A stretch of DNA of 64,000 bases from positions 4,681,322 to 4,745,321 of the forward strand of contig NZ_CP039543.1 in NCBI RefSeq assembly GCF_013085545.1. The letters run 5' to 3'. The position numbers and the translations under genes are program-made. Below, in pieces: positions 51,890 to 60,463 of the stretch. Origin of the DNA: Oceanidesulfovibrio marinus. Its GTDB lineage: Bacteria; Desulfobacterota; Desulfovibrionia; Desulfovibrionales; Desulfovibrionaceae. Position 1 is the stretch's first letter. Each line of letters opens with the position of its first letter. The notes under the pieces are model-generated. The model was not told the DNA's origin. It saw nothing but the letters and a program-made list of their open reading frames with translations, and did no database searches.

Positions 51890-53290
51890 TCAGGAAGGCT
51901 TGGACGAGGTGGCCAGCCGCCGTATCGCGGTTACGAAGTCGGCGATGGCAAAGGGCTTCTTGAGCATGGTCACGTGCTCGTCCAGCTCGGTCTCGGCCAG
52001 GCGTGAGGCCTCGCCGTATCCTTCCAGCAGCAGCACGGGGACCTGACCAGGTCCGGAGATCCATGGCAGGTAGACGGCCTCGGGCAGGCGATCCAATGAC
52101 AGCACCACCAGCGCCAGCTCCTTGCCGGATGTGCCGGGATCGGTCTCCAGGCCGTCCACCGGTATCAGCCCGGCCTCGGTCATGAGGTCGGAGAGCAGGT
52201 CGCGCAGCTCAGGGTCCTGACACAGCACCATGGCGCGAAGCCTGGGGCCGGGGTTGGAGGTCGGGCCGGCGGCGTTGGTCGCACCGTTCTGACGGCTGCG
52301 GGCCAGGTCGGCCAGTACGGCGCGCGCAGGCTCCAGCGCCTGCAGGGCCGTGTGCGCCTCCATGCCTGTTTGCGGGAACAGATCCTCAATCATGGCAAGG
52401 GCCGTGTCCATCTTGGCCAGCGCCTGGATGGCGCGCGGCTGCAGGTCCGCCCGGTATTGCCCCTGCGATTCTGCCGGGGGCAGGGTGGATTGCAGCCGGG
52501 TGATGGATTGCTCCAGAAAGACCTCGGGCCCGGCGTCGGAGGCCTTGCGCTCCGTGTGGGCCACGAGCCGCTTGGCCGCATCGCGCACCAGCCGGCAGAA
52601 GGGCGCGTCCGGCTCTGTCTCCAGCACCGGGGAGCGCATCAGCGAGGCGCGGCCCACGGCCGGGTCCTCCGGCAGCCAGCCCAGGGGCAGGCAATCCAGG
52701 TCCAGCCGCTTATTGGCCGTCTCGCGTAGCCTGGCGAACACGGCCACGGCATGGCGGGTGGAGCGGGCGCGGTTGATGAGCAGCAGCGGTTTCCACCACA
52801 GGCCGTTCTGTTTGAGTACCTTGATGAGCGCGTAGGCGTCCGTGATGGAGGCCGCCTCCGGCGTGACCACCACCACAAGCTGGCGGGAGGAGAGGCACAG
52901 GGAGATGACCGAGGCGCTGATGCCCGGCGAGTTGTCCACCAGCAGGTAGTCGAAGTTTGTGAGCTTCTTGAACTCATCTACCAGGGCGGCGCGGCGGCTC
53001 TTGTCCAGCGAGGCGAGGCGCGCGACGCCGGAGCTGCCGGGCAACAGGTAGACATTGGGCCGGATTGGCAGCAGGCATTCCTCCACGCCCACGCCCTCGA
53101 AGAGCACGTCGTCCAGGGTGCGCTGGGGATCGATGCCGAGCAGGATATCAACGTTGGAAAGGCCGAGGTCCGCGTCGAGCAGGCACACCCGCTTGCCGGA
53201 CGCGCCCAGGGCCAGGGCCAGGTTCACGGCCACATTGGTCTTGCCGACGCCGCCCTTGCCGCTGGCGATGGAAACGACATGCGCGGTCAT
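51890..53290 (-). CDS. MinD/FlhG-like ATPase with C-terminal pseudo-receiver domain
   Basis: A 466-residue protein. Residues 1-245 are a ParA/MinD-family ATPase with the deviant Walker A ASGKGGVGKTN, DADLGLSNVDILLG, and VDNSPGISASV, most like FlhG/FleN. Helical residues follow. The last ~115 residues resemble a response-regulator receiver (LRAMVLCQDPELRDLLSDLM to TMLKKPFAIADFVTAI). The conserved Lys is kept (LKKPF), but the phospho-acceptor Asp is absent (LVVLSLDRL), so phosphorylation is unlikely. It overlaps the HDOD-kinase gene by four bases (ATGA), so the two are translationally coupled. Confidence 0.85.
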   Translation of the reverse strand: MTAHVVSIASGKGGVGKTNVAVNLALALGASGKRVCLLDADLGLSNVDILLGIDPQRTLDDVLFEGVGVEECLLPIRPNVYLLPGSSGVARLASLDKSRRAALVDEFKKLTNFDYLLVDNSPGISASVISLCLSSRQLVVVVTPEAASITDAYALIKVLKQNGLWWKPLLLINRARSTRHAVAVFARLRETANKRLDLDCLPLGWLPEDPAVGRASLMRSPVLETEPDAPFCRLVRDAAKRLVAHTERKASDAGPEVFLEQSITRLQSTLPPAESQGQYRADLQPRAIQALAKMDTALAMIEDLFPQTGMEAHTALQALEPARAVLADLARSRQNGATNAAGPTSNPGPRLRAMVLCQDPELRDLLSDLMTEAGLIPVDGLETDPGTSGKELALVVLSLDRLPEAVYLPWISGPGQVPVLLLEGYGEASRLAETELDEHVTMLKKPFAIADFVTAIRRLATSSKPS

Positions 53291-55977
53291 TCCCGTTTCT
53301 CGGCGGTATCCAGGATTTCCTTCACGGCCTGGAGCAGCGATTCGATCTCGAACGGTTTCTGGATGCAGAGCGCGGCGCCCAAGGCTTCCGCCTCGCGCAC
53401 TTCCTCGGCCCCGGCCAGGCCGGTGAGCATGATCACCGGGGTGTCGCCCAACTCGTCACCGATCTCGGCCAGCAGGGACAAGCCGCTCTTCTCCGGCATG
53501 CGGATGTCGAGCAGGAGCAGCCGATAACGCTTTTTCCTGAGCTTGCGCAGGCCGTCGCGGCCATTGGCCGCTGTGTGCACCACGTAGCCGGCGGCTTCGA
53601 GGGATTCCTTCAGGATTTCGCGGATGTGCTCTTCGTCATCCACCACCAGCACGGCGTTGCCGTCTTCCAGCGGCGCTGTTCCGGTGCGGCGGAGCTGCCC
53701 GCCGGCGGGGCGCTGTACCGGCAGGCGCACGCTGAAGGTCGCGCCATTGCCCGGCTCGCTCTGCACGTTGATGGATCCGCCGTGGCTCTGGACGATGCCG
53801 TACGACGTGGAGAGGCCGAGACCGGTGCCTTTGCCTTCCTCCTTGGTGGTGAAGAAGGGGTCGAACAGTTTGTCGCGGTGCTCCGGCGGGATGCCGGGGC
53901 CCTGGTCGGCCACGCTGATGACGATATCGCCGCTCAGGCTGTCAAAGGATGTGGAGACGAGCAGCTCGCCCCCGGTCTTCTCCATGGCCTGGGTGGCGTT
54001 GAGCAGAAGGTTGAGCAGCACCTGCTCGATCTGGCGCGGGTCGCCCTGGATGGATGGCAGGTCGGGGTCGAGCTCCAGCCGCAGCGAGATGCTGGTCTTG
54101 TCCAGGCCGCCGCGGATGAGGTCCATTACCTTGTTGACCACGCCGTTGGCGTGCATGGTCTGGAAGGTGGGCGGGTCGGGACGCGCGAACTCCATGAGAT
54201 TCTTCAGAATCCTGGTGATCCGTTCGATCTGCTCCTTCATCTGGCCGATGTTCTTTCTGCGTTTGGGGTCGCCCTCGTTCTGCTCCAGGAGCTGGGTGCG
54301 GGCGTAGATGATGGCCAGGGGGTTGTTGATCTCGTGCGCGGCGCCGGCAGCAAGCTGGCCCACGGCGGCTAGGCGCTGTGTCTGGATGGCCTGGAGTTGC
54401 ATCTCCTTGATGGTGCGCAGGGCGCGGGCCAGACGGTACGCCCGTTCGTCGCGATGGCGGGCCACGTCCAGCCGGCGCAGGGCAAAGGCGGTGAGGGACG
54501 CGAGCTGCGCCAGGGCCGAGGCGTCCAGCGCGTTGCCGCCGAAGAGCTCGCTCTCGGCGTTGTCCGGCTCCAGGATGATCTCGCCGAAGTGCTCGCCCTC
54601 GCAGGTGAGCGGCATGATGAAAAAGGGCTCGTGGAATGCCGGGCCCAACGCCTCGGGAGCGCCGCCGTTGGGCGGAATGCGGCTGGGGTAGCTGTTGAAG
54701 ATGTCCAGAAAATAAGACGGCACGCCAGCATCGGCGGCCGATGTGCAGGGCAGACGGCGCTCGTCGATGCGGCAGCACATTCTGTGCGTCTCGGCCCCGT
54801 CCACAAATCGGCCGTCCAGGGTGCTGGCGGTGTCGTCTATGCGGAAGACGCCGCAACGCCGCGTACCGGCGCCGATCTCGTCGCGGAGCGCCTCGATGGC
54901 GGAGGTGAAGACTTCCTGCACGGTCTTGGCGCGGGCCATGGCCAGCCCGGCCTGCAGGCAGGCCTGTTGCCGCGCCACCTGGCGGTCCAGGGCGGCGGAT
55001 GTCTGGCGGAGCTTGAGGCCCGTGTCGCTGAGCTTGCTCCTGGCGCGCTGCAAAAGGCGCAGGTACATCTCGCGGGGGTCCTGGTCCAGGTCGAATATGG
55101 ACGCGCGTTGCGAGAAGCGCTGCTCCAGGGCCTCGCCCACTGCATCCAGCGCCCCGGCGTCCAGGCCCAGGTCGTCGGCCAGCAGCGTGGCCTCCTCGCG
55201 GGAGGGGGCGTCCAGGTCCGGCTCGCCGGTGAGCCGCCGCGAAAGCAGGTCGGCCAGCCGCAGCAACCGGAGGAGGTCGGCGTGCTTGCCCACGGAGTCC
55301 ATGGCCTCGGCAGGCAGGTGGTGCAGGGAGGCGGCGTCGATAAGCACGGCGGGCATGCCCCAGCGGGTCAGCAGCTCGGCTCCGGCGTGGCAGTGGTCCA
55401 TGCCCAGGTGGCGGATTTCAAGGTCGACGATGGAGTCCGGTCTGGTGTGGGCCAGGTCCAGCACAGCCTCATACTCTTCCGGCTGTGCCGCAAAGAGCAG
55501 AGTCTTGCCGCAGTCGTGGATGATGGCTGCGGTAAAGGCGAGGGGGGCGAGCTCGGGCCGGGCGCGCTGGGCGAGCAGCTCGGCGGCTGCGGCGCAGGCC
55601 AGGCTGTGCCGCCAGATATTGGCCAGCACGGGATCGTCGAGGTCCACTGGGTCCAGCAGGGTCTCGCGGACAACGATGGACAACAAAATTTGTTGCAGCG
55701 TGGGCAGGCCCAGAACCACGATGGCCTGTTCCAGGGTGGACACCCGGCCCGGGTATCCATACACCGGGGCATTGGCGACCTGGAGCACCTTCACGGCAAG
55801 GGCCTGGTCAGCCTCGATGGAGCGGGCGACTTCCTTTGCGCCGATGTCCTCGTCCAGCGCAAGGCTCAGCACCTGCGTGGCCACAGGCGGCGGCGAGGGC
55901 AACTCATCCATGCAAGACGTGATATCAGGAGGCGTCATCGCGTTGGCCGCAGCGCCATTGTGCCCGGTGCGTTTCAT
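53287..55977 (-). CDS. HDOD-GAF-histidine kinase-receiver hybrid sensor
   Basis: An 896-residue soluble hybrid. HDOD domain at ~20-230 (PPPVATQVLSLALDED, IIHDCGKTL), a coiled segment, GAF-like domain ~345-510, HisKA/HATPase_c ~540-765 (GAAHEINNPLAIIYART with the His, ATQAMEKTGGELL, and DQGPGIPPEH/GTGLGLST), and a receiver at ~775-890 (LVVDDEEHIRE, with the phospho-acceptor Asp in LLLLDIRMP, and IQKPF). It likely autophosphorylates and passes phosphate to its own receiver. HDOD domains bind partner proteins and are common in motility and c-di-GMP control. Co-translated with the MinD-like ATPase. Confidence 0.88.
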   Translation of the reverse strand: MKRTGHNGAAANAMTPPDITSCMDELPSPPPVATQVLSLALDEDIGAKEVARSIEADQALAVKVLQVANAPVYGYPGRVSTLEQAIVVLGLPTLQQILLSIVVRETLLDPVDLDDPVLANIWRHSLACAAAAELLAQRARPELAPLAFTAAIIHDCGKTLLFAAQPEEYEAVLDLAHTRPDSIVDLEIRHLGMDHCHAGAELLTRWGMPAVLIDAASLHHLPAEAMDSVGKHADLLRLLRLADLLSRRLTGEPDLDAPSREEATLLADDLGLDAGALDAVGEALEQRFSQRASIFDLDQDPREMYLRLLQRARSKLSDTGLKLRQTSAALDRQVARQQACLQAGLAMARAKTVQEVFTSAIEALRDEIGAGTRRCGVFRIDDTASTLDGRFVDGAETHRMCCRIDERRLPCTSAADAGVPSYFLDIFNSYPSRIPPNGGAPEALGPAFHEPFFIMPLTCEGEHFGEIILEPDNAESELFGGNALDASALAQLASLTAFALRRLDVARHRDERAYRLARALRTIKEMQLQAIQTQRLAAVGQLAAGAAHEINNPLAIIYARTQLLEQNEGDPKRRKNIGQMKEQIERITRILKNLMEFARPDPPTFQTMHANGVVNKVMDLIRGGLDKTSISLRLELDPDLPSIQGDPRQIEQVLLNLLLNATQAMEKTGGELLVSTSFDSLSGDIVISVADQGPGIPPEHRDKLFDPFFTTKEEGKGTGLGLSTSYGIVQSHGGSINVQSEPGNGATFSVRLPVQRPAGGQLRRTGTAPLEDGNAVLVVDDEEHIREILKESLEAAGYVVHTAANGRDGLRKLRKKRYRLLLLDIRMPEKSGLSLLAEIGDELGDTPVIMLTGLAGAEEVREAEALGAALCIQKPFEIESLLQAVKEILDTAEKRE

Positions 55978-56198
55978 ATGTTCAGTATATGACTTTTTGT
56001 AGAAACGTAATATTTGAGAAGTGCTGACACTTTACTTTTGGTAGCTGATTGATGTACGAAAACAAAGAATTTCCAGGGCAAATAACAGCGAAATTTTTAT
56101 AAAAGATTTGGGGACCTCTGTCTAGTCTGGGCCACAGCACCCGTTGCACTACTTCATCTTCATTCTCTTTTTCAACCGCGCCAGCGACACAGGACGAC

Positions 56199-57701
56199 AT
56201 GCAAAGCAGACGTATTCTTCTCGTTGACGATGAACCCGCGCTGTTGGAGGTTTGTCGGGAAGGGCTGAACGAGAAAGGCTATTCGGTACTGACCGCGAGC
56301 AACGGCGAGGAAGCTCTGCAACTTCTGGAGCAAGAGCATGTAGATCTCGTGGTGTCAGATATCAAGATGCCGCGCCTCGGCGGTTTGGATCTCATCAAGG
56401 AGATTCGTGAACGCCATCTGGATATCGCGGTGATAGTGCTTACCGGATACGGCACCATAGAAAACGCCGTGGAGTGCCTGCAGCAAGGCGCATCGGAGTA
56501 TCTGCTCAAGCCGTTCGATTTTTCCCGCCTCACACACAAGATCGAGAAAGTCTTCGAAGAACGCCGACTTAAACAGTACGATTCTGAAGTCGGCGGTCTG
56601 TTGCATATCCTCTCGCTGGAACGCGAGCTGAGCATGGAGCTGGACGAGCCAAGTCTGCTGAAGCGATTCCTGCGCCACGTCAGGAAGACCTTTCGTCCCA
56701 CGGCTCTGGCCTACTTCGCACCGCGGCAGGAACGCATGGAACCGCTTATCGTGCTGGGCCAGTACTTCAAGGATAATGAAGCGTTGGAGTGGTTCGAGCA
56801 GGCGGCGGACTCCGTGGCCAGCACGGCGCAGCCCAGGCTCTTCGATCCCATGAACATAGCGGCCAGCAAGCTGGCGAAAAAGATCGCACTCTCCGGCGTT
56901 TCGGCCATGGCCGCGCCGCTCAATGCATTCTACGAGCAAGACGGCGTGCTCGTCATCGTGCGCGATACACAGAACGCCCCGCTCAACGGAAATGGCAATG
57001 GCCGCAGCAACGGCTTCAATCTCAACGACTTGCAGCTGTTCAGCATCTTCACGGCGCATGCGGGATCGGCAGCCGGCTACCATCGCTCCTGCCGCCGCAT
57101 GCAGCGCATGAATGTGGAGTTCATCACCTCCTATGTGCAGGCCGTGGAGGCCAAGGACCCGTACACCAAGGGCCACTCGGAAGTGGTGCGGGACATCTGC
57201 CTGCTGCTGGGCGAGGCCCTGGGCCTGGACCCTGACCAGCTTAACGACCTGGGTGCCGCAGCGCTGCTGCACGATATCGGCAAGATAGGCATCCCGGACG
57301 AAATATTGAACAAACCCGAGTCGTTGACCTCTGCCGAGCAACGCATCATGCGCCGGCACCCGGCCATTGCGCGCGACATCCTGGCCGGCGTGAAAAGCCT
57401 GAACAGCATCCTGCCCCTGGTCTACCACCACCACGAGCGCTACGACGGCTCAGGCTATCCCGACGGCCTGAACGGCGAGGACATTCCGTACATGGCCAGA
57501 ATCCTTCAGGTTGCGGACGGGTTCGAGGCCATGACCTCCAACCGTGCCTATCAGCAGGCCCGCGGGGCACAGGAAGCGCTGCAGATTCTCCAGGCCGGCG
57601 CAGGCAAGCAGTGGGACCCGCGCATCGTGGAGGCCTGGATCCATTTGGTGGAGAACGGCGACGCGCCGCGCTTCTGCACCATGTCTCCCGTGACAAGCTG
57701 A
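56199..57701 (+). CDS. Receiver-GAF-HD-GYP cyclic di-GMP phosphodiesterase
   Basis: A 500-residue response regulator: receiver at 1-120 (ILLVDDEPALLEV, Asp in LVVSDIKMPRLGG, Lys in LLKPFDF), a GAF-like region at ~150-290, and HD-GYP at ~300-490. The HD-GYP domain has KGHSEVVRDI, LLHDIGKIGIPDEI, HHHERYDGSGYPDGLNGEDI and AMTSNRAYQ. It should hydrolyse cyclic di-GMP when active. A short Asn/Gly linker is seen near residue 265. It is divergent from the HDOD-kinase gene and separated from it by 221 bases; a phosphorelay between the two is likely but not proven. Confidence 0.9.
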   Translation: MQSRRILLVDDEPALLEVCREGLNEKGYSVLTASNGEEALQLLEQEHVDLVVSDIKMPRLGGLDLIKEIRERHLDIAVIVLTGYGTIENAVECLQQGASEYLLKPFDFSRLTHKIEKVFEERRLKQYDSEVGGLLHILSLERELSMELDEPSLLKRFLRHVRKTFRPTALAYFAPRQERMEPLIVLGQYFKDNEALEWFEQAADSVASTAQPRLFDPMNIAASKLAKKIALSGVSAMAAPLNAFYEQDGVLVIVRDTQNAPLNGNGNGRSNGFNLNDLQLFSIFTAHAGSAAGYHRSCRRMQRMNVEFITSYVQAVEAKDPYTKGHSEVVRDICLLLGEALGLDPDQLNDLGAAALLHDIGKIGIPDEILNKPESLTSAEQRIMRRHPAIARDILAGVKSLNSILPLVYHHHERYDGSGYPDGLNGEDIPYMARILQVADGFEAMTSNRAYQQARGAQEALQILQAGAGKQWDPRIVEAWIHLVENGDAPRFCTMSPVTS

Positions 57702-57851
57702 CGCCCCAGGCGCATCCTTTTTCTTCTTCATATTGCAATGGCGTATCGGCACCTGCGTGCTTTATGGCGCGGCGTGTCTATAGTATTCTCCATGCAATGC
57801 CCAACCTAATCCGGGATGTCAGTGTGCAGTGGGGACAGTGATCCCTGTATG

Positions 57852-57877
57852 TGATGTGCAGACAGGTCTGTACATCA
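57852..57877. repeat. Inverted repeat at the end of the methyltransferase gene
   Basis: TGATGT-G-CAGAC and GTCTG-T-ACATCA form a near-perfect hairpin with a two-base centre. It overlaps the gene's stop codon and lies in a convergent gap. It has no T-run, so its role (terminator or protein site) is unclear. Confidence 0.35.
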
Positions 57878-58594
57878 TGCGACGTTGATGAACGCCATGT
57901 TGCCGTGCGTGCGGATGGTTGCGTTCAGACCGTGCTGGGCAAACATCGCCTGCAGCTGCGACTCATCGCGGCAGACGAGCTCTTTCCTTTTCTCCCACAT
58001 GCGCATGTAGCCGTCGGACCACCTGCCGGCGCGATGCAGCGTGGTAAAGCCGATGGAGCCGCCCGGCACGGCAACGCACATGACTTCGTCGATCATGGTC
58101 TCCGCCTTGGGAAGCACGTGCAGCATGTTCATAGACATGACTGTGGAGAAGCTGCTGTCGCGAAATGGCAGGTCCATGACATCCGCCTGCAGAAATACGA
58201 TATTGCTGTTGCCGGTACTTCCGCGCTCCAGTCGTTCCTTGGCTTTGCGCAGCAGGGTCAGGGACTGGTCCGCGAGCACCACGGGTCGATCGCTCTCCTG
58301 ATAGGCGCGCGCCGTGAAGGCCAGGGAGCCGCACCCCGCATCCAGGAACCAGCCGTCCGTGTCCGAGGCAAGAAGCTCGCTGCAGAACGCATGGAGACCG
58401 GAGACGCGGTAGCCCCAGACCAACCTGTTGAACAACGGGTTGCAGGCCACGCTGTCGTAAAAGGCGAGGGCGCCCTGCGCATCGTAGGAGTTGGCGGCGT
58501 TGTCCGGATCGAGCGCGGTCAGAATGCCGGGCTCAGCCTCGCCAAGCGTTACGCCGGGCTTGAGTAATGCGTCGAAATCTTTGCATGAAGTCAT
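57875..58594 (-). CDS. Class I SAM-dependent methyltransferase
   Basis: A 239-residue Rossmann-type methyltransferase. Motif I is GWFLDAGCGSLAFTARAY at ~80-97, the acidic end of strand 2 is VLADQS, a QADVMDLPFRD segment follows, and the post-motif region MSMNMLHVLP matches the small-molecule (UbiE/Methyltransf_11) class. The substrate is unknown. It is a single gene convergent with the HD-GYP gene. Confidence 0.82.
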   Translation of the reverse strand: MTSCKDFDALLKPGVTLGEAEPGILTALDPDNAANSYDAQGALAFYDSVACNPLFNRLVWGYRVSGLHAFCSELLASDTDGWFLDAGCGSLAFTARAYQESDRPVVLADQSLTLLRKAKERLERGSTGNSNIVFLQADVMDLPFRDSSFSTVMSMNMLHVLPKAETMIDEVMCVAVPGGSIGFTTLHRAGRWSDGYMRMWEKRKELVCRDESQLQAMFAQHGLNATIRTHGNMAFINVA

Positions 58595-58934
58595 GGAGGC
58601 TCCTTATCAGATGTTCGTACGCAGAAGACCCGTCGCTCATAGTACATTTGCGGACCGTGCACAATACGAATGCTGAAAAAATATCAATATCTGTCTGTGG
58701 TTGCGCGAAGAGGCTCTGATGCCCATGCGATAGTGACCGCGGCCGCTCACTTCTCCGCCTGCTGGTCGCACACGACCGTGCCGAGCCGCTTGGCGTTGCA
58801 ACCTCATGTGTCGCCACTCCAGGTGAATCGCCGCCGGCGGCGGTCGGTTCTCTGCACACAATCTGCACGAATTCCTCGGAAAAGCTCCACACCCTGTCCA
58901 TAGGCAGTGCACCGGGCGGCGTCATGGTGTGACC
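58595..58934. other. Divergent intergenic region before the exosortase gene
   Basis: About 340 bases with no convincing gene on either strand. No strong promoter or palindrome recognised. Confidence 0.5.
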
Positions 58935-60446
58935 ATGAACGCACGAACCCGCCTTCTCTCCGCACTGCCGTCTCTTCCCTCGCTGTGCATCGGTCTGGGA
59001 GCCGCAGTGCTGGCGGTGCATCCGCTGCTGTGGCTCACGCGCACCTGGACGGACCCGGCCTACGGCTCCTACGGCTACCTGGCCGCCGGGCTGACCTGCG
59101 CGCTGTTCGCCTGGAGCTGGTTCAGCCCGCGCGCCGCGACCGGGAGCGAAAGCATGCACGCGAGCCGCCTCGCCCTGGCGTTGCTTCTGTGCACCTCGGT
59201 CATCCGCGCCGCTGGACAGGTGCTGGCCGTGAACATCGTGGCCGCGGCGTCGCTGGCTGTGGATGTGTACGCCCTGGGCCTGCTGGCGGACCTGCCGCGG
59301 CGCAAGCGCGCGGTCTCGCCGGGATGGCTGGCCTGCGCTTTTGTCTTTGCGCTGCCGCTGGAGCGCGTGCTGCAACGCTGCGTAGGCTACGGGTTGCAGT
59401 CCGTGTCTGCGGTCGGGGTCGGCGCGCTGCTGCACACGTTTGTGGACGCGGTTTCGGTGCAGGGAGTGCGGGTGCTCATTGCCGGCAGGGATGTGCTGGT
59501 GGACCTGCCGTGCTCCGGCGCGCGCGGGCTGCTCAACCTCCTGCTCTTCTACGCCGTGCTCATGGCCGTGCGGCGGCCGCGGGTGTGGCAGGGAGCCGCG
59601 GGCGTTGTCGTTGCTCTGCTTGGAGCGCTGGCTTCCAACATCGTGCGCATCACGCTGCTGTCCCTGGGCATCGCCTTCCCGGATGCGTTCTTCGGCGTCG
59701 ATGTCATGGCCGAGCCGTGGCACTCCATGATCGGCCTGGCCAGCCTGGTGCTGGGGAGCCTGCCCGTGTTCGCCTGGGTGCGTTTCGTCCGGCCGAAGCC
59801 GGTTTCCGAGGCGCGCAGTGCCGCGCGTCCGCTCCATCCCGTTCTTTACCGCGCGGCCGCCGTCTGCTTTCTGATGGCCGCCGGATTTATCCTCTTCCTG
59901 CCCCACCGGCCTGTGGACGTGAGCGCGCCGTCGGCGCCGTTGACGCCGCCTGCGCATCTGCGCGGCGAGCAGGGTTGGCCGATCCCCTTGCTTCCCAAGG
60001 AAGCAGCCTACTTCCGCCAGTACGGCGGGTTTGCCGCCAAACAGCAGTATGGCCCGTACGCCGTCACGCTGGTCCGCACCTCCGCACCGCTACGCCATTT
60101 GCACAACCCGGACGAGTGCCTGCGCGGCCTGGGCTACGCCGTCACGCCTCTGGGCGTGGAAGAGCGGCCCATCCCCACAGCCGTGTACCGCGCCGTGGAT
60201 ACGGACGGTTTCGCCTGGCGGGTGGGTGTGAGCTTTGTTTCCGGCGGCAGGGTGGCCACCAACGTCTCGGAGGCGGTGTGGCGCTGGCTGCACGAGCCCG
60301 GCTCCAGCTGGCTGGCCGTGCAGCGGATGGTGCCTTGGGACATGGACCCGCGGCAGGCGCATGCCTGGGACCGGGCGCTGATGACCGCACTGGATATTCC
60401 GATGCATCAATCAACGATCACTGTTGCTGCAAAGCACAACTTTTGA
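58935..60446 (+). CDS. xrtT: Exosortase with fused C-terminal EpsI-like domain, dedicated to the following PEP-CTERM protein
   Basis: A 503-residue membrane protease-like enzyme. It has about nine TM segments. The exosortase triad is visible as Cys193 (DLPCSGARGL), Arg238 (ASNIVRITLL) and His263 (EPWHSMIGLA). After a final TM near residue 308 there is a C-terminal EpsI-like region with HNPDECLRGLGY. Exosortases cleave PEP-CTERM tails and transfer the protein to the surface. The only PEP-CTERM protein in the window is encoded 17 bases downstream, so this looks like a one-enzyme/one-substrate system, possibly the exosortase T type. The start ATG has only a weak ribosome-binding site. Confidence 0.85.
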   Translation: MNARTRLLSALPSLPSLCIGLGAAVLAVHPLLWLTRTWTDPAYGSYGYLAAGLTCALFAWSWFSPRAATGSESMHASRLALALLLCTSVIRAAGQVLAVNIVAAASLAVDVYALGLLADLPRRKRAVSPGWLACAFVFALPLERVLQRCVGYGLQSVSAVGVGALLHTFVDAVSVQGVRVLIAGRDVLVDLPCSGARGLLNLLLFYAVLMAVRRPRVWQGAAGVVVALLGALASNIVRITLLSLGIAFPDAFFGVDVMAEPWHSMIGLASLVLGSLPVFAWVRFVRPKPVSEARSAARPLHPVLYRAAAVCFLMAAGFILFLPHRPVDVSAPSAPLTPPAHLRGEQGWPIPLLPKEAAYFRQYGGFAAKQQYGPYAVTLVRTSAPLRHLHNPDECLRGLGYAVTPLGVEERPIPTAVYRAVDTDGFAWRVGVSFVSGGRVATNVSEAVWRWLHEPGSSWLAVQRMVPWDMDPRQAHAWDRALMTALDIPMHQSTITVAAKHNF

Positions 60447-60463
60447 ATGAAGGAGGGAGATGT

